Source: Arthrinium phaeospermum
Lineage: Eukaryota; Ascomycota; Sordariomycetes; Amphisphaeriales; Apiosporaceae
NCBI GenBank assembly: GCA_006503535.1
Contig: QYRS01000004.1
Coordinates: 930,001-994,000 of the forward strand
Length of the DNA: 64,000 nucleotides
Direction: 5' to 3'
The position numbers were made by a program, and so were the translations under genes. Below the pieces are notes generated by a model. That model saw only the letters and a list, made by a program, of their open reading frames with translations. It ran no database searches and had not been told where the DNA came from. Positions 45,103-58,200 of the stretch are shown one piece after another. Numbering within the stretch: the stretch's first letter is position 1; every line of letters begins with the position of its first letter.

Positions 45103-48076
45103 AATGGCGGTGTGGGGAGATGAACGAGGGTGAGAGCAACGAGGGACGTGAAGGTTAAAAGGAGTTGAGAGAGAGTGGTGGTAGTTTGTGTGTGTGCGCG
45201 AGTGTGTGATGAGGTGCCAGCCACAAGAGAGGTTGTTGTTGTTGTAGTCAAAAGGGGGATGTGACTAGGTGAAGGTTTTAAACGATAGGACTTTCCGTTG
45301 GAACTTTGTTTGGGCAGAAACAAAATATCGTGGGAGATATTTGGATCAAAGGATAAGGATACGGGGGATCGCCAGCGAGCTGAGGATAGGGACCTCGCCG
45401 CCCATAAGTAAAAATCGGCTTATGCTTTTGTCAGTGCCAGTGCGGGGTGTGTGTATGGTGTGCCTGTTCCAACGACCTACCACTGACCACCAGCCCACGA
45501 GCAGAGACCTCCTGTGACTATCAAAAAAAGGCACCATCGTGAAAAGCCGCTAATGCATCCATATCGCCCTTGGGGGGTCCCTGGGGCTGCCTTGCTGGAA
45601 ACTCCACAGCATGGGCGATTTTGGCTGATGAGGTCGTCTCCGATTCGATAGTCGCTAACCTCCGCCAGCGCGTGTGGGCGGATCCGCTAGTCCTGGCTTC
45701 CGGTAAGACGTGTCGTGTCCCGTTAAAAATAAGACACTCACACACAACACGGCGCGAAGAAAAAAAAAGCAAGCGACAATTCCTCACACCACGCCTGCAT
45801 AGGAAATTGAATCCCACGCCAGTCAACCTTGAACCCACGCGTTCCACGTGGAGTCCGAGGCGTCAAGCGTCGGGCGTGTGTGTCTGTGGCAGGGCGTAGG
45901 CAGTGGGCAGTGGGATATGGATGCAATACCCTGGAGCGGGCGGCCCTGGGTAGTGAGGTAGTAGCAGCAAGGCCCTCAGGTGTCTTTGGGTTCGGCCTTG
46001 GGTGGCCTTGGGTGGCCTTGGCCCTGGTTCAGCTATTCTCCGTGGCCAATCCTTGCAGAATCTACGGCCTCGTGGAGTCCCGTCGGACGCAGACATGACT
46101 CTCCCAATTCCTCGTGTCCTCGTATCCCGAAAGATGAGCGATTTCATTTACCTGGTTTGCCTGCGTCCAAAGCCGCCTGGCTGCTTTGTTGCTGGGCCAT
46201 GTTGGAGGGTTTGGAGGGTTTGGTTAATTGGGATCCGTCGTGAATGGCCGGATGTGGTGGTATTTTAGGGGTCCACCCAGCGCTAAAGGTCGCAGCCGCC
46301 AAGCCAATATTTGGTTCCGCTTTGAGAAAGTCTGTCCGTTAGGTAGGTAGTAGGCCAGATAGGCGAACGAGTGCTGCTGCTACAGTATGGCTGTGCCAGA
46401 CGAAGGGAAGGCTGGAGAGCGGTAGTTGTTGCATCGTAGGGTTCTACTGCCTTCCGGGATGCTCGATGCTGGGCATGGGTGGCCAGCGATGCCTGATCGA
46501 ACGGGTGATGAGTCCCTTGCTGGGCTCCATCTGCCCTCCAAGGCCGAAGTGATGGTTGACAAAGGACCGTCTTCCACTACCACCTAACCAGAAAGAACCT
46601 GCAACTCTACTCGTACATGATCCTCGTGCATCAAACCCCACCGCGCCGATGCGATGCCATGCTGGGGATTTAGGGATGATCAGAGCATGATATCGTGGCT
46701 CGGGTGCCTAGCTCAGGTGGGAGATGGTAGCATTAAAGCGACGTCAATGCCACCCCTCTGACAGTTTAGGTTTGAACGAGATGCGCGCGCCTCGACCATG
46801 TTCCTGGGACTGGCTCTGGCTCGGGGTCAGGTGTAGCAGGTTTCTCGAGATGTTCCCTACGGATTGACGCCATGGTTAATTTCAATTATCGATAATAATC
46901 AAGCCGCCAGCCCGTCGTCGCGAATTGGAATTGGCCCCGGGGATCTGGCTGGCCGCGACGTAAGTAGGATGTACATGGCCATCAATGTATTTTCCTTCGG
47001 CCAACCGGCCTTAGTGCTGACGACGCTGGCCGCTGCGCGACAAGGCAGAAGGGCGAAATCTTAGGTGAACAGTCGGTCCGTCGAGCCCACTGTTAATGAG
47101 AAATCACCCTCTAAAAGTTGGGGTTTCTGCTGGCTGTAGTAATGCCGCCCGAGTCAACCACGACGATCACGGCTCAACAGCCCACAAGTGACAGCACAAA
47201 TCCGCGAGTCCAGCGCTGCTACAGGATGGCTCGGCGACAATAACTTGCAGAAGGCCGAGCGAGTGCTCTACTTCTTTTTTTTTCTACCCGAACTGCCGGC
47301 GGCCTACATACCCCTACCGCCTGACCAGCCGAGGGCGCTCAACGGTTCCAATGCCACAATGGTCACCGTGCCACATGGTTTATTTTCATCCTGCGGTTCC
47401 TCGTCGTCATAAGGCATTGAGATCGGTCGGAGGACGAGAAATTGCATTCGATGCGCGGCGGCCTTTGGCTGATACCGGAGCACTACGTCCTTATTACCGT
47501 TTCTGGAGTCGATATTTCCGAGAGTAATCAAAGGGAAAGAAGGGTTACGACATGGAATGGCTCAAGCGGTAGAACGCTCAAAAGTTACTAATAAAAACGA
47601 GATGCGTTCAGGGTGTTCGAACTTCAGGGTGGCCAGCGCGCTCAGTCGGTGCTCACCAGCCCCAAGCCGGGGTGTTTGGCCTTAGTAGCAGGTGGATTGG
47701 GACCTGGACACGACTGCCGTCTTCAGCCACTAATCACCGGGAAATTTTTTGGAGCTTGGGAAAACCAGAAATACTCACGATTCCCTCAAACTCCCCCTCG
47801 ACCCAATTCCCATTTTTGACTTGCCTACTAACTAATGCTTATTTATGTTCTATTAATACTTCTTACATTGATTCGAAAGCCCATTGCGCGATGATCACTA
47901 ATTCTTTAGATGCTGTCTGATGCTTGTTTGTTCTAATGTCATTATTCATTATTTACGTTAAGAGAGCTGTAAGCTGCGCCGCCTTCGAGATGAAACAAAA
48001 GTCGACGCCAATCCAGTAGTCTTTCTACCGGTCACAATCTAGTGTACAGCCATCGCGTTCCGACCTAGCAACCGCT
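45103..48076. other. Gene-poor region, right part
   Basis: About 3 kb without supported genes. It has a 10-bp tandem repeat (45994-46021), a 9-bp tandem repeat (46203-46223) and a degenerate tRNA-like patch near 47555-47635. The right end is the 3' flank of the aldo-keto reductase. Confidence 0.5.
45994..46021. repeat. Short tandem repeat, GGCCTTGGGT unit
   Basis: Nearly three copies of a 10-bp unit in non-coding DNA. A second short tandem array with unit TTGGAGGGT starts at 46203. Confidence 0.75.
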
Positions 48077-49069
48077 TTAAACAGCCGCAGTGCCCGCCTC
48101 GACCGACTCCTCCGGCCACACGTTGTAACCGAAAGTGTCCTTCATGTTGACGAAGCGAGTGTGACGACCCTTGGCCACGCTGTTGACGGCCTCGAAGTCG
48201 GCATCCGAAAGCTCGGGGATCTGGAAGTTGCTCTCGATACGCGAGGGAGTAGAGCTCTTGGGGAGCACGACGTAGCCGCGGCGGAGACCCCAGGCCAGGA
48301 TGACCTGGGCGAGGGTGTGTCCGCTGCGGTCGGCCACCTCGTTCAGAGTCTTGTCGGTGCGGACCTTCTCGCCGGTGGTGGGGATCTGGTCCTGCGAACC
48401 AAGCGGGGAGTAGGCGGCGGGGAGGACGTCATTCTCCAGGCAGAACTTGACGAGAGCGTCGTTGGGAAGGAAGGGGTGGATCTCGATCTGGTTGACGGTA
48501 GGCTTGATCTTGGCAAAGGAAAACAGCTTCTTGAGGCCCTCAATGGTCCAGTTGGATACACCGATGGCACGAGTCTTGCCGCTCTCTTGGAGCTCCTCCA
48601 TGGCGCGCCATGTGGGCTCGGGGTTCTCAGTCAGGTCCTTCTTGATGACGTACTTGCCGTCGGCGCCGATCTTGGGCATGTACTTGTCATCCTTCTCGGC
48701 GGCGATGGGCCAGTGGACGAGGAAGAGATCAATGTAGTCGAGGCCGAACTTCTCAAGCGAGTTGTTGAGCGACCACTTGACCTCCTCGGGCTCGTGGAGG
48801 TGGTTCCAGACCTTGGTGCAGATGAAGATGTCTGAGCGCTTGACCGAGGGGTTCTCCTTGAGGAAGTCGCGAACAGCCTCGCCGACCTCGCTCTCGTTCT
48901 GGTAGAACCAGGCGCAGTCCAGGTTCCGGTAGCCGGTCTTGAGGGCGACCGTGACGGCCTTGTAGGTCTCACCAACGGAGCCCTCGCTGGCGAAGGTGCC
49001 GAAGCCGAGGCCGGGAATCTCGACGCCGTTGTTCAGCTTGAACGTCTTCTGGGAGGCGGCGGTCGTCAT
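48077..49069 (-). CDS. Aldo-keto reductase
   Basis: Intronless, 330 aa, an NADPH-dependent cytosolic oxidoreductase with a TIM-barrel fold. The catalytic tetrad is complete: Asp51 and Tyr56 in NLDCAWFYQNE, Lys86 in ICTKVW and His119 in LVHWP. The C-terminal cofactor-binding PKSSTPSRIESN (2'-phosphate contacts) is present. The sequence resembles the fungal glycerol dehydrogenase/Gcy1-like and uronate reductase group; I cannot decide the substrate. The strong codon bias (almost uniform C-ending codons) suggests high expression. Only the first ATG fits family length. No link to the polyketide cluster, from which it is separated by about 8 kb. Confidence 0.93.
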   Translation of the reverse strand: MTTAASQKTFKLNNGVEIPGLGFGTFASEGSVGETYKAVTVALKTGYRNLDCAWFYQNESEVGEAVRDFLKENPSVKRSDIFICTKVWNHLHEPEEVKWSLNNSLEKFGLDYIDLFLVHWPIAAEKDDKYMPKIGADGKYVIKKDLTENPEPTWRAMEELQESGKTRAIGVSNWTIEGLKKLFSFAKIKPTVNQIEIHPFLPNDALVKFCLENDVLPAAYSPLGSQDQIPTTGEKVRTDKTLNEVADRSGHTLAQVILAWGLRRGYVVLPKSSTPSRIESNFQIPELSDADFEAVNSVAKGRHTRFVNMKDTFGYNVWPEESVEAGTAAV

Positions 49070-50814
49070 CTTGGGTGTAATGTGAGTGAGTGTATGTGGG
49101 TAGGGAGGTATGTGTTGGTTGGGCTGTCAAGGTAAGAGCAGAGCTTCTGTCAGACTATTCAAAAATGGAGATGAAAGATGCGAATGGGAGTAATCAAAGA
49201 CTATCTACAGCTGTCAATGGAGGGGAGGATCGGCCGGTCAAAAGGGATCTCGCGGCTGGGTGTCGGAGAAACATTACATCATATCCGGAAAGGTACCATA
49301 CGATGGGAAAACTCTTTTGTCGTGAGACTCTGGTTGCTGCCGGGCAATGGAGGGGTTCGCCGTGGGGCCCTGACGCAGTGTGTCGTCGTTTCTTCTTGAT
49401 TCGAAAAATATATGTACATAGATGAAGTGGGCCTCTTAGGCCGTAACACTTGACTAACGGACCACTTTATCGTGTGCAACTAGGTACAGTAAGTCCTGCT
49501 GTACCTGGTGCAGGCCTGGTGCACGCCAGAGACCGCCTTCTCTGATTTGCTGTGCTCGATGTTCCATGCCTTCCCTGTGTTCCATGCTCTTGCTTCGAGT
49601 CTGCACTGCGCCTCTCTCACCGCGAGTCAAGGGGAAAAGCGAGGGGGATAATACATGCTGGCGAGGTAGTCTCTAGCGGCGTGTATCGTCAAGCTTTTCA
49701 AAGCTTAAACGCTAGGATCTGCGCCTGTCACCGCCCAATCTGGTTAAAAGGTGAGGCAAAAGGCTGAGAGAGCCTTGCATCGGCCCTCCAGACTTGCAGG
49801 GCCCTGCAAGGCTTTCGCATGGCCAGGATCGACGCCAGCCAAGCCAGCACAACCCCCCACCGGCCGAGTAGCAAGTATGTAGCTGGCAGAAGTAGCTGCA
49901 CAAAGCTGCACACCACGGAAAACCAGCCAGCACCCAGCACGCGCACTAATGGACATGCCGCCGAATGATGTCACATAAACGGAGCCTCTGCATCAGCGCA
50001 TCCGAAATCATCCTCACGGCGGAGCAGATTCGGTGGGTCCGGTGGCCTAACCACGGCTTCTTCTCGGACGCCAATCCCTTATCGTCTCAACAGTCGCTTG
50101 CCGTCGAGCCGTATGCCTGCAATCGTCCCCGAGCTGGCTGGTGGTGCCTGCTAGAATCTCATGCCAACAGCCACCACACACACTGCTAGCAGGCAGGCGG
50201 CTCGCTTTGCCAGCTGGCCTACCAGCCTACAGCACACACTGCTGGCCCTCCAGTTCGTTCGAGTCAAAACCTCTATCACAACGTGGTCGTTTCAGGGTCC
50301 TGGCCGGTACCCTGCCACGGGTTTATTCTTGGTTCAAGCGCGAGATCCGCCCCAGTCTTGCCAGCCAGCCCTCGAGATGGAGTCTCCGTTATCACTCAAT
50401 GTTGGGGCACGGCGAGGAAGGGCTGGAGGGAAATCTTATCGCATCGAAAAGTTTACCTGCATACAGTTAGTTGGCATGTACCGTGGTACTGTACGGAGTT
50501 ACAAGAAAGTGGAAATGGATGAACGAATTTTATCTCGGATTCAGCTAGTACTGCTTGGAGCTTGGAAGAAGTATATTCCAACAAGAGGTCCTAACGGAGA
50601 TGGGTGCAATGTTGCCGTCATAGTGGGAATAAATACCCTTAGCATCCCCCGCCTAACGTCAGAAAGAGGTTTCGATCATATCAATCTATCTCTATCTTCT
50701 CCTTCATTCTGCCAGGCCAGTACTTACCTTCTTTCCTCGAACTTCTTCGGTCACGATCATCCAAACCTAGCCACAGTTTGAACCAGCATCTTACCACCCT
50801 CACCCACCATCACT
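49070..50814. promoter_or_regulatory. Divergent promoter region, AKR/HAD hydrolase
   Basis: About 1.75 kb between two divergent, codon-biased genes. The last 150 bp before 50815 are pyrimidine-rich, typical of a fungal leader. No other gene is supported, although several short ORFs exist. Confidence 0.5.
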
Positions 50815-52281
50815 ATGTCTGCTCAGGATACCAACGTGGCCGCTCCCCCCGCTGAGGGCCAGGAGGCTCAGGCCAACGGACACCACGGTTCTATCGCCAT
50901 CCCCGGCGAGCACAAGGGCGATGGCGCCATTGAGATTCCCGCCACGAGATCTTCCATCTCCGAGGCGCAGAAGTACATGCACAACCTCAGCGTGTCCCCC
51001 TCCATGAAGGATCGTCGCGGCTCTCGCAACTCCTTCGGCACATCCCTGCCCATCCCCAGATCCAAGAGGCAATCCCGCCTCTCGTCGGTACACTACCCTG
51101 CCGATGGCTCCGAAGGACGCCCCGCGCGTCCCGGTATGCCCCCGATCCAGCCTACCCGTGCCCTTCTCGCTGCCCAGGTCCAGACCATCGAGGCCGAGAA
51201 GGTCAAGAAGGCCAAGAACATGGCCTTCGCCTTCGACATTGACGGTGTCCTGGTCCACGGTGACCGCCTGATCCCCGAGGGCAAGCGCGCCCTCGAGATC
51301 CTCAACGGCGACAACGAGCTTGGCATCAAGATCCCCCACATCTTCCTGACCAACGGCTCCGGTAAGCCTGAGAAGGCCCGCTGCGAGCAGCTGTCCAAGA
51401 TCCTCCAGAACCCCGTCAACACGGAGCAGTTCATCCAGTCCCACACCCCCATGAGTGCTCTGGCCGAGTACTACAACACCGTCCTCGTCGTCGGTGGTGA
51501 GGGCTACAAGTGCCGCGAGGTCGCCGAGCAGTACGGCTTCAAGGACATTGTCGTGCCCAACGACATTGTCGCCTGGGACCCCACCATTGCCCCCTACCGA
51601 ACCTTCACCGAGGAGGAGCGCGCCTCGTCGCGCCCCCGTGACTTCTCCAAGATGAACATTGAGGCCATCATGGTCTACTCCGACTCGCGTGACTACGCCA
51701 CCGACATGCAGATCATCATGGATCTGCTCCGCAGTGAGAACGGCCGTCTCGGCACCATGGCCAAGGACCCCGTCGCCCAGCGCATCCCCATCTACTTCTC
51801 CCAGGGTGATATGCTGTGCCCTACCGAGTACTGGACCCCCCGTATGTCGCAGGGTACCTTCCGCATCGGTTTCGAGGCCATGTACCGCGCCGTCACCGGC
51901 GTCGACCTGGAGCGTGTCGTCTACGGCAAGCCCGAGCTGGCCACGTACAAGTACGCCGACGAGGTCATTACGTCATGGATGGAGCAGCTCCACGGCGAGG
52001 AGAAGCTGCCCGAGAACATCTACATGGTCGGTGACAACCCCGCTTCCGACATTGTCGGTGGAAACATGTACGGCTGGAACACCTGCCTGGTCCGCACCGG
52101 TGTCTTCCAGGGCGGCGACAACGACGAGAACAACCCCGCCAACTTCGGCGTCTTCCCCAACGTCCTCGAGGCCGTCAAGACCGCCCTGCGCAAGCAGCTG
52201 GGCGACGACTTCAAGTTCGAGTTCGACGAGACCATCAACCCCATCCAGGGCGAGAAGGACGACTCGGCGGCCATCATGTAA
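50815..52281 (+). CDS. HAD-superfamily hydrolase, CECR5/HDHD5-like
   Basis: Intronless, 488 aa. The first 130 residues are low-complexity and Ser/Pro-rich (NLSVSPSMKDRRGSRNSF, probable phosphorylation sites) and are followed by a HAD core: motif I at Asp141-x-Asp143 (AFDIDGVLVHG), motif II in IFLTNGSGKP, a cap region, the late Lys in VYGKPELATY, and motif IV MVGDNPASDI. The N-terminal DxDGxL-type HAD with NTNG/TNGSG matches the TIGR01456/CECR5 family of phosphatase-like proteins, often mitochondrial in animals; the fungal Ser-rich extension is not an obvious mitochondrial presequence. Strong codon bias suggests high expression. Substrate unknown. Start is the ATG after a pyrimidine-rich leader. 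Confidence 0.92.
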   Translation: MSAQDTNVAAPPAEGQEAQANGHHGSIAIPGEHKGDGAIEIPATRSSISEAQKYMHNLSVSPSMKDRRGSRNSFGTSLPIPRSKRQSRLSSVHYPADGSEGRPARPGMPPIQPTRALLAAQVQTIEAEKVKKAKNMAFAFDIDGVLVHGDRLIPEGKRALEILNGDNELGIKIPHIFLTNGSGKPEKARCEQLSKILQNPVNTEQFIQSHTPMSALAEYYNTVLVVGGEGYKCREVAEQYGFKDIVVPNDIVAWDPTIAPYRTFTEEERASSRPRDFSKMNIEAIMVYSDSRDYATDMQIIMDLLRSENGRLGTMAKDPVAQRIPIYFSQGDMLCPTEYWTPRMSQGTFRIGFEAMYRAVTGVDLERVVYGKPELATYKYADEVITSWMEQLHGEEKLPENIYMVGDNPASDIVGGNMYGWNTCLVRTGVFQGGDNDENNPANFGVFPNVLEAVKTALRKQLGDDFKFEFDETINPIQGEKDDSAAIM

Positions 52282-55200
52282 ACAATTGTGATACCAACTT
52301 TTTCGCTTTTCTTTACGACACATTTTTATATTACTACTACGACAACAACACAACTACCACACGCTCTATACGATGGAAATGATTGGATACGGTCTACACA
52401 AAAAAAGTTAAGACATCTACACTTGGGTTTATACAGTTAGGTGCGGCATAGAATAGGTCACGGCGTTCAGCGCACAGCTTCCTTTCACCACGAAGCTTGT
52501 TCTTTTCCTAGGCATTTAAATCTTCCTCTATACCACAGAGAGACAATTCGGTTAAATTGAATAAAAAAACATATCCAAATACCTCAACTTCTTTTTCGCA
52601 TATGAACATTCGTGATCTTCTTGGCGTATTTCCATGGTGCTTACACGATTGACATGTCCACCTCGGAGTAGTAAAATTCAATTGCCTACCAGCCCTGATT
52701 AGCTGCCGCACTCACTACGCCCAGCCAGCACCAACTGACTGCACTGGAACAGACAGCGGCAGCTAACCGATTGACCGAGCCAACCTGCCAAACCACCGAC
52801 CGACCGCCTGCGGGATTTACAGAATCCCTAACAAGCAATGCCCCTACCTACTGAAGCAGCCATCAATGCGATTTCCCAACCCGATTCGATTTTTCCCACC
52901 TCGATTCCAAAACACGACAGCGTCCACAAGAGGAGCCCGCCAGCAAGGTGTCCCCTGTCATATGTTTCTGTGCCCGCCCACTACCGGTTTGCGAGTTGGC
53001 CAGCGAGCGAACAGTGGGGGGCATTCTTTCTGCTTGGCCAGCATTAGAGCCTTTAGGGAGGGGGGCTCTTCTTCGGTTTGGCTAGACGCTATGTATGTCG
53101 CTGGCTGTGGGTGGTGAGGTATTAGGCGAGAACAGGTCCCCAAAATAAAACTGCCTGCGTTTTTTGCTGTCACCGACTTTTCAATACCTCAATCGTGGTT
53201 TGTCCGTTGGCTCTCTGCTGGTCGGCCGATGCCAACTAAAACGACCAACTGCATTTGTTAGCTTGGCCACCTGAGCCAGCCTGCCAGCCTCTTCGCTTTT
53301 CACTCGATGTGGTACAGACGGCAGCACTATTTTTTCACACTGCAGAAAAAGGGGTCCAGTTATTATGCGAGAGGGGCCAGGCGAGGGGGACTAGTTCAGG
53401 TAAATGTAGGTATGTACAAGTAGGTGGTTATGTAGGTCTGATGGGTTGATGGGTGAGTATGTGCGTGCACCTCCAACCTTTGCATGTGGGTGTGTGGCAT
53501 TCCATTCGATGCTCATCAGCATTCCTTGCCTTACATATGCTGCCTGTCCTTATTGTCGCCCGCTTTTACCTGCCATCGGCTTGCCTCTCTGGGCAAGTCG
53601 CTGCTTTTGCTTTTGCTTTTTCTGCCTTTTCCCCTTGACTGCATGTACACTTACTTGGGGGTGATCCACGCACATATCATCCAGACGTGCATCGATGAAT
53701 GGATACGTGGTTTCACTCACTGCGGCTTGGGGTATTCCCGTACTTCTGAACGAGCAAGATACCTATGCATGTCTCTTTCTCCAAAGCCCACATCGACATC
53801 CTGTCCTGGTAGTAATACGTAAAGCGAATGTTGTCGTTGTTGCTGAAAACCAAGTATTTTCAAGGGGGCACGAGTCATGCCCCTCGTCTGCCCCGCGGCC
53901 AAGAAGAACGTAGCTGTACCACCATGATTGACGCGGGCGGGCGTGCAGTGCCAGCTACAGTACTTAGTGCTGGGTGACATGCGGCTCTCGCCAAGGCGGC
54001 CGGCAGAATCTGGTGACATCATGCAAGGTACAGCCCAACGTCATTTTGGGGGGACATTTCTCCATTGTCATGTCGGGCATGAAAGAGCGTCAAAGAAACA
54101 CACGGTCGGCGAGACGACGAATGACTTCGTAAAAGTTACGTCTTGGAGATAGCGCAGGGTATTGAGAGAGCTACCGACTTCTTTTTGACCGAGAAAGACC
54201 AAGACTTCGCGGGCTCCGTGCCAAGCAACTATTTCGTTTCTAAAGCAAATCCACCTCCAAGAAAGTAGTACATACATACTTGCAGAGCGTGTGAAGTATT
54301 TTCGACGCCGCTTTGCCCGCCAACTGTAACGCCCCAAGGAAATCTTGAGACAAAGAAGAACAAGGCAAAGCTAACCTAGCAACCAGCCACGGCCAGATGG
54401 ACTGCCTTCCGTTCCCCGTCGTGTGCTTCCAGTGCGGCACCGACCAGAACCCGTGCCGGTGCAAGGTTGTAGGCCCGACGTTGGGCTTCCTGACTACGGT
54501 CGGTCTTGCGGTTCGTGATCCTCCTTCCTGCCCGCCTCATCACACATATCGGAGATGCATAGGAGTAGTTGATTGATGAGTTTCCTCTCGCAGATTGTCT
54601 GCTGGCCTGCATCACTGTTGTGCTGCTGCTGCGCGACGCAAACAGGCAAAGAGTAAGTCCCCAAATACCATCCCACTCGCCCGCCCTTGCGTGCATTCAC
54701 GCTACTCGCGTCGAAAAAGTAACAAACGCACTTGACTTACATACTTACGCGCGACCGTGTTTCTACCTATTGCAGTGTGCTTGCCTTCCCTGTCAATACG
54801 GGGAACTCCCTATCGAATGCCATACCCATATGAGGAGTGAAGAGGGGGGGTCAGGTCAGAGGGGGCAGGGGGTCACGGGCTGGACTCTTGGAGGGGTCGC
54901 CCGTACCTGATTCTCGTATGGGAAAGGGATTGGTGGACGGGCTGGCGTTATGGACATAGCACTTTACACCAGGACCCGATTCTCGACGATTCTAATGTAC
55001 CGCGGTGGAGCGCGAACGGAGGTTGAGCGTAGGTACAGGTATCCGGGCGTTCAATCAAGTAATCTTCTGGCCATGCTGATTTGATTGACTGGCTGCAATG
55101 CAACCTATAAAAAGTTCCTCCATTAGTTTATTGCTGTATGATATCACTGGTAATTAAATCTGCATATACGCTGCACGTCCTTATCTCGGACCTCTCTTTG

Positions 55201-58200
55201 CACGTGCAAATCCAATAGATCATCAATCAGCGAGTGTTCTTTTTTTGTTCTTTCCCGTGCCGCAAGTACTTACATCCTTTGCGTCCCGGTTCCACATATT
55301 CGGGACGCACCTTGAGGGGTGGGTGGCAGACCTCAAGACATCCATATCCATCCATCCCACTTTAAAAGTCGCCAGGGGTCTGTCCGTCTGTCTCCTCCTT
55401 CAAGCTTATCACACCATGTTCTAGTGTTACCAAGTCTTGTGATCTCGGGACGACTCTGCCTGCCCTTGCTACTTTTCCGATCGTCGTTTATTTTCCGATT
55501 GAGGACCTCGGGTATGCAGAAATACGTCGACGTACAGAAATACATGGGGAACAAAGAATTGGAAATATTGATTTTGGGACTTAAGACTTTACATATTAGG
55601 CATGATGACAATCATCTTCACATGTCTACCGCAAATGATGTATGTGTGCCAGCCACTGGCTGGTACGCGATGAATCAATAGATCGCTGGCTTGCTTCTGG
55701 TTTGCCAGAAACACCACCTCCGGCTCCGTCACGATGCAGCAGAATAATGGGTCCGGGCAGTGGGCGGTCTGCCAGCTGCTGTCTTCCCTGTTTGCAGCTG
55801 CAAAATGTATTGGGCGCCGTCGGCGTACAGTAGCTAGTAGTACATCGCAGGATGTGATGTGGTGCGATGTGTTTGCCTCATTTGAGTGGTCGACGTCGGA
55901 CGCCAAGTTGCGCTCATTCTATTCCCGAGTTGTTTGCCTGATCCAGCACATGGTACAGAGCTAGGGAAAGACTGGCTGATATGTGAGATTGTAAACAGAC
56001 GTTGGCGGCAGTTTCAATTTGCCCCTGCCCAGCCAAGACGGCGCCAGGCAAGGGATATATGCACACTTACACACCGAACCATGCAGTACTTGGTGAAGAA
56101 GTAGAGGGAAAGTATCTCAGCCAAAGGCAGCAATCCAGGCAGTCCATCGAGACAGGGCGGTCAAGGTGATCGATTCTTCGAGAATCGTCGATGAACGAGA
56201 CCGTTGGTAGCGATTCGCAACGTAGACAAAGCTCGTACTTGGACGTTACAAGTTGGCAATCAATCACTTAATCACTTCCAATTAATTAGCTTCGTGAGCA
56301 TCTCTGATTCTTACAAGATATCGCCAAAGGTGATGCCAAATGAAGTGCGTTACTTACCTGGTCTAGTGACATGTTGACTATGCCGAGCCTTCACTCAAGT
56401 CAAAGAGAATTCCCAAGTAAGTGAAGCATCAATATAGCGGTTGGAGTAAGCTGTAGAAACATATCAACCTGGTGTACACTGGATAAGGGGACTGTTATAG
56501 GTCATAGTCTATGCATTATACACACCCCTGAGTTTGCCTTGTCCGGGAAAGCAGCGAGAATGACCAACTAGGATGATTAGTATGACCAAGCATGTGAAAT
56601 TAGCTATTCGAGTGTCCCTCCAAAACATATAGCCGAGCATCCCGGGTTGAGTATCATGTTTCTGTCGGGGAGCCTTGGTGTGTATTGAAAGAGAAAGAGA
56701 AAGAGAAAAGAGAAAGAAGAGAGAAAAAAAAAAAAAAAGCATCCCAGGTTGGCCAGTAGTTGAACATCCGCAACTGAGTGAAGAATATTTTCGGCGTATG
56801 TTCAATGACTAGAAGGTTGATACTCCTCTCATCATGAGGTTTCGCATAGGTTTGACAATATCTATACGTATATACTGAGTATATCTCTGATTCCTGATTA
56901 GCCCTTTGAGACCGTTTATAAGACACAACAAAGTACTATATATGAAACCAAAGCACCGTTGACCGACAACATGCAGTGTTACATCAATGTCAAATTCTCT
57001 CATACTGTCTACGTCACCCGTATACTATCACGGAAGGATGACTATTACCTACATCCGTAGTATCCAAGGAGTTCGACCAAACCACGAGCTCTCCCGTCTA
57101 TGAGATATTGGGTTTTGGGAAAAGGGATGGCAAGGGGCCTCCCTGAGCTAATTCCCTAGGAAGTGCTTGCGATCTCAGCTCAGTTTCAATGCAGTCCATA
57201 TGTCATTGAAGGCTATTTCACACGCTTGGCTTGTTAAACCGAGTGATCTAATCGCTATTGTACAGCATTCTCACCCTAACGCAATGGTAGATGTAAATAT
57301 GTCTTCGCCCCTGAAAGCAAGAGCCACCCCAAGCACCCGATCCGTCCGCTTGGATCCCGTTCACACAAATCAGGCAGGATATGACCCTTGGCATCTTACA
57401 AATTGAATCACAAGCTAGTGCACGTGCAGTGATTTGATACTGCTCTATCTATGACATGCGAGAAGTGACGCCTGTACGTGGATCACGAAACAGGCCTGGA
57501 TACACTCCTCTGGTTAGTGGGTTGCACTTAAGTTTGCCACGAAGCCTTACTATTCATGGGTTGCTATCTAACAATATGTGATATCGAGTGATATGATGCA
57601 TTGAATGCCTTGAGGAGCGCTTCCTGGACTCGGTTTATTACCCCTTTTCTATACGCGACCATCCAAAACAAGTCGCATCGCGGAGCATCCCAGGAAGATA
57701 CTCGGTTGACAGGATGAAATGCACATACTGGCAGAAGGCTGGCACGAATATGCAAACCACTAGCCAGGCGTCCGTGGCAAACGTGTAGGTGCTGCGATTC
57801 GAGTGACGAGTCGGGCTTTAGAACATAGAGACGCCCGTCGTCGTCGCAATTTACGGACGGCACTAGCAATCTCTGTGCTATGCGACAGCCCAAAAGGGAC
57901 ATTCACGGGCCCGAGAAGCCGTTTCCCCACGGACATGGGCGACACGTGGTACGAGAGACACTGCGACCCGAGCCGATAAGGCAAGTGTTAAAAAGTAGGT
58001 ACCGAGGCCTAACCTTGGAAGGCACTGGCATTCAACATCGATAATTGGACGGAGCGGACCAATCACGTCCAAGTCTTTTGGCCCTGAGTCGGGGGCTGCA
58101 GGTGAAACGGATCACCATCAGCAGCTTGAACTTGCCGATATCGAATGAAACGTACGTTCCGAGTCCAGTAAGCAGGTACGTGGAATATTCCCATCGAAAT

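Noticed and set aside
47555..47640. tRNA-like patch: A-box-like TGGCTCAAGCGG and a partial B-box GTTCGAAC
   Set aside because: D-stem has a mismatch, the anticodon and T stems do not pair and no acceptor stem closes. At best a decayed tRNA relic.
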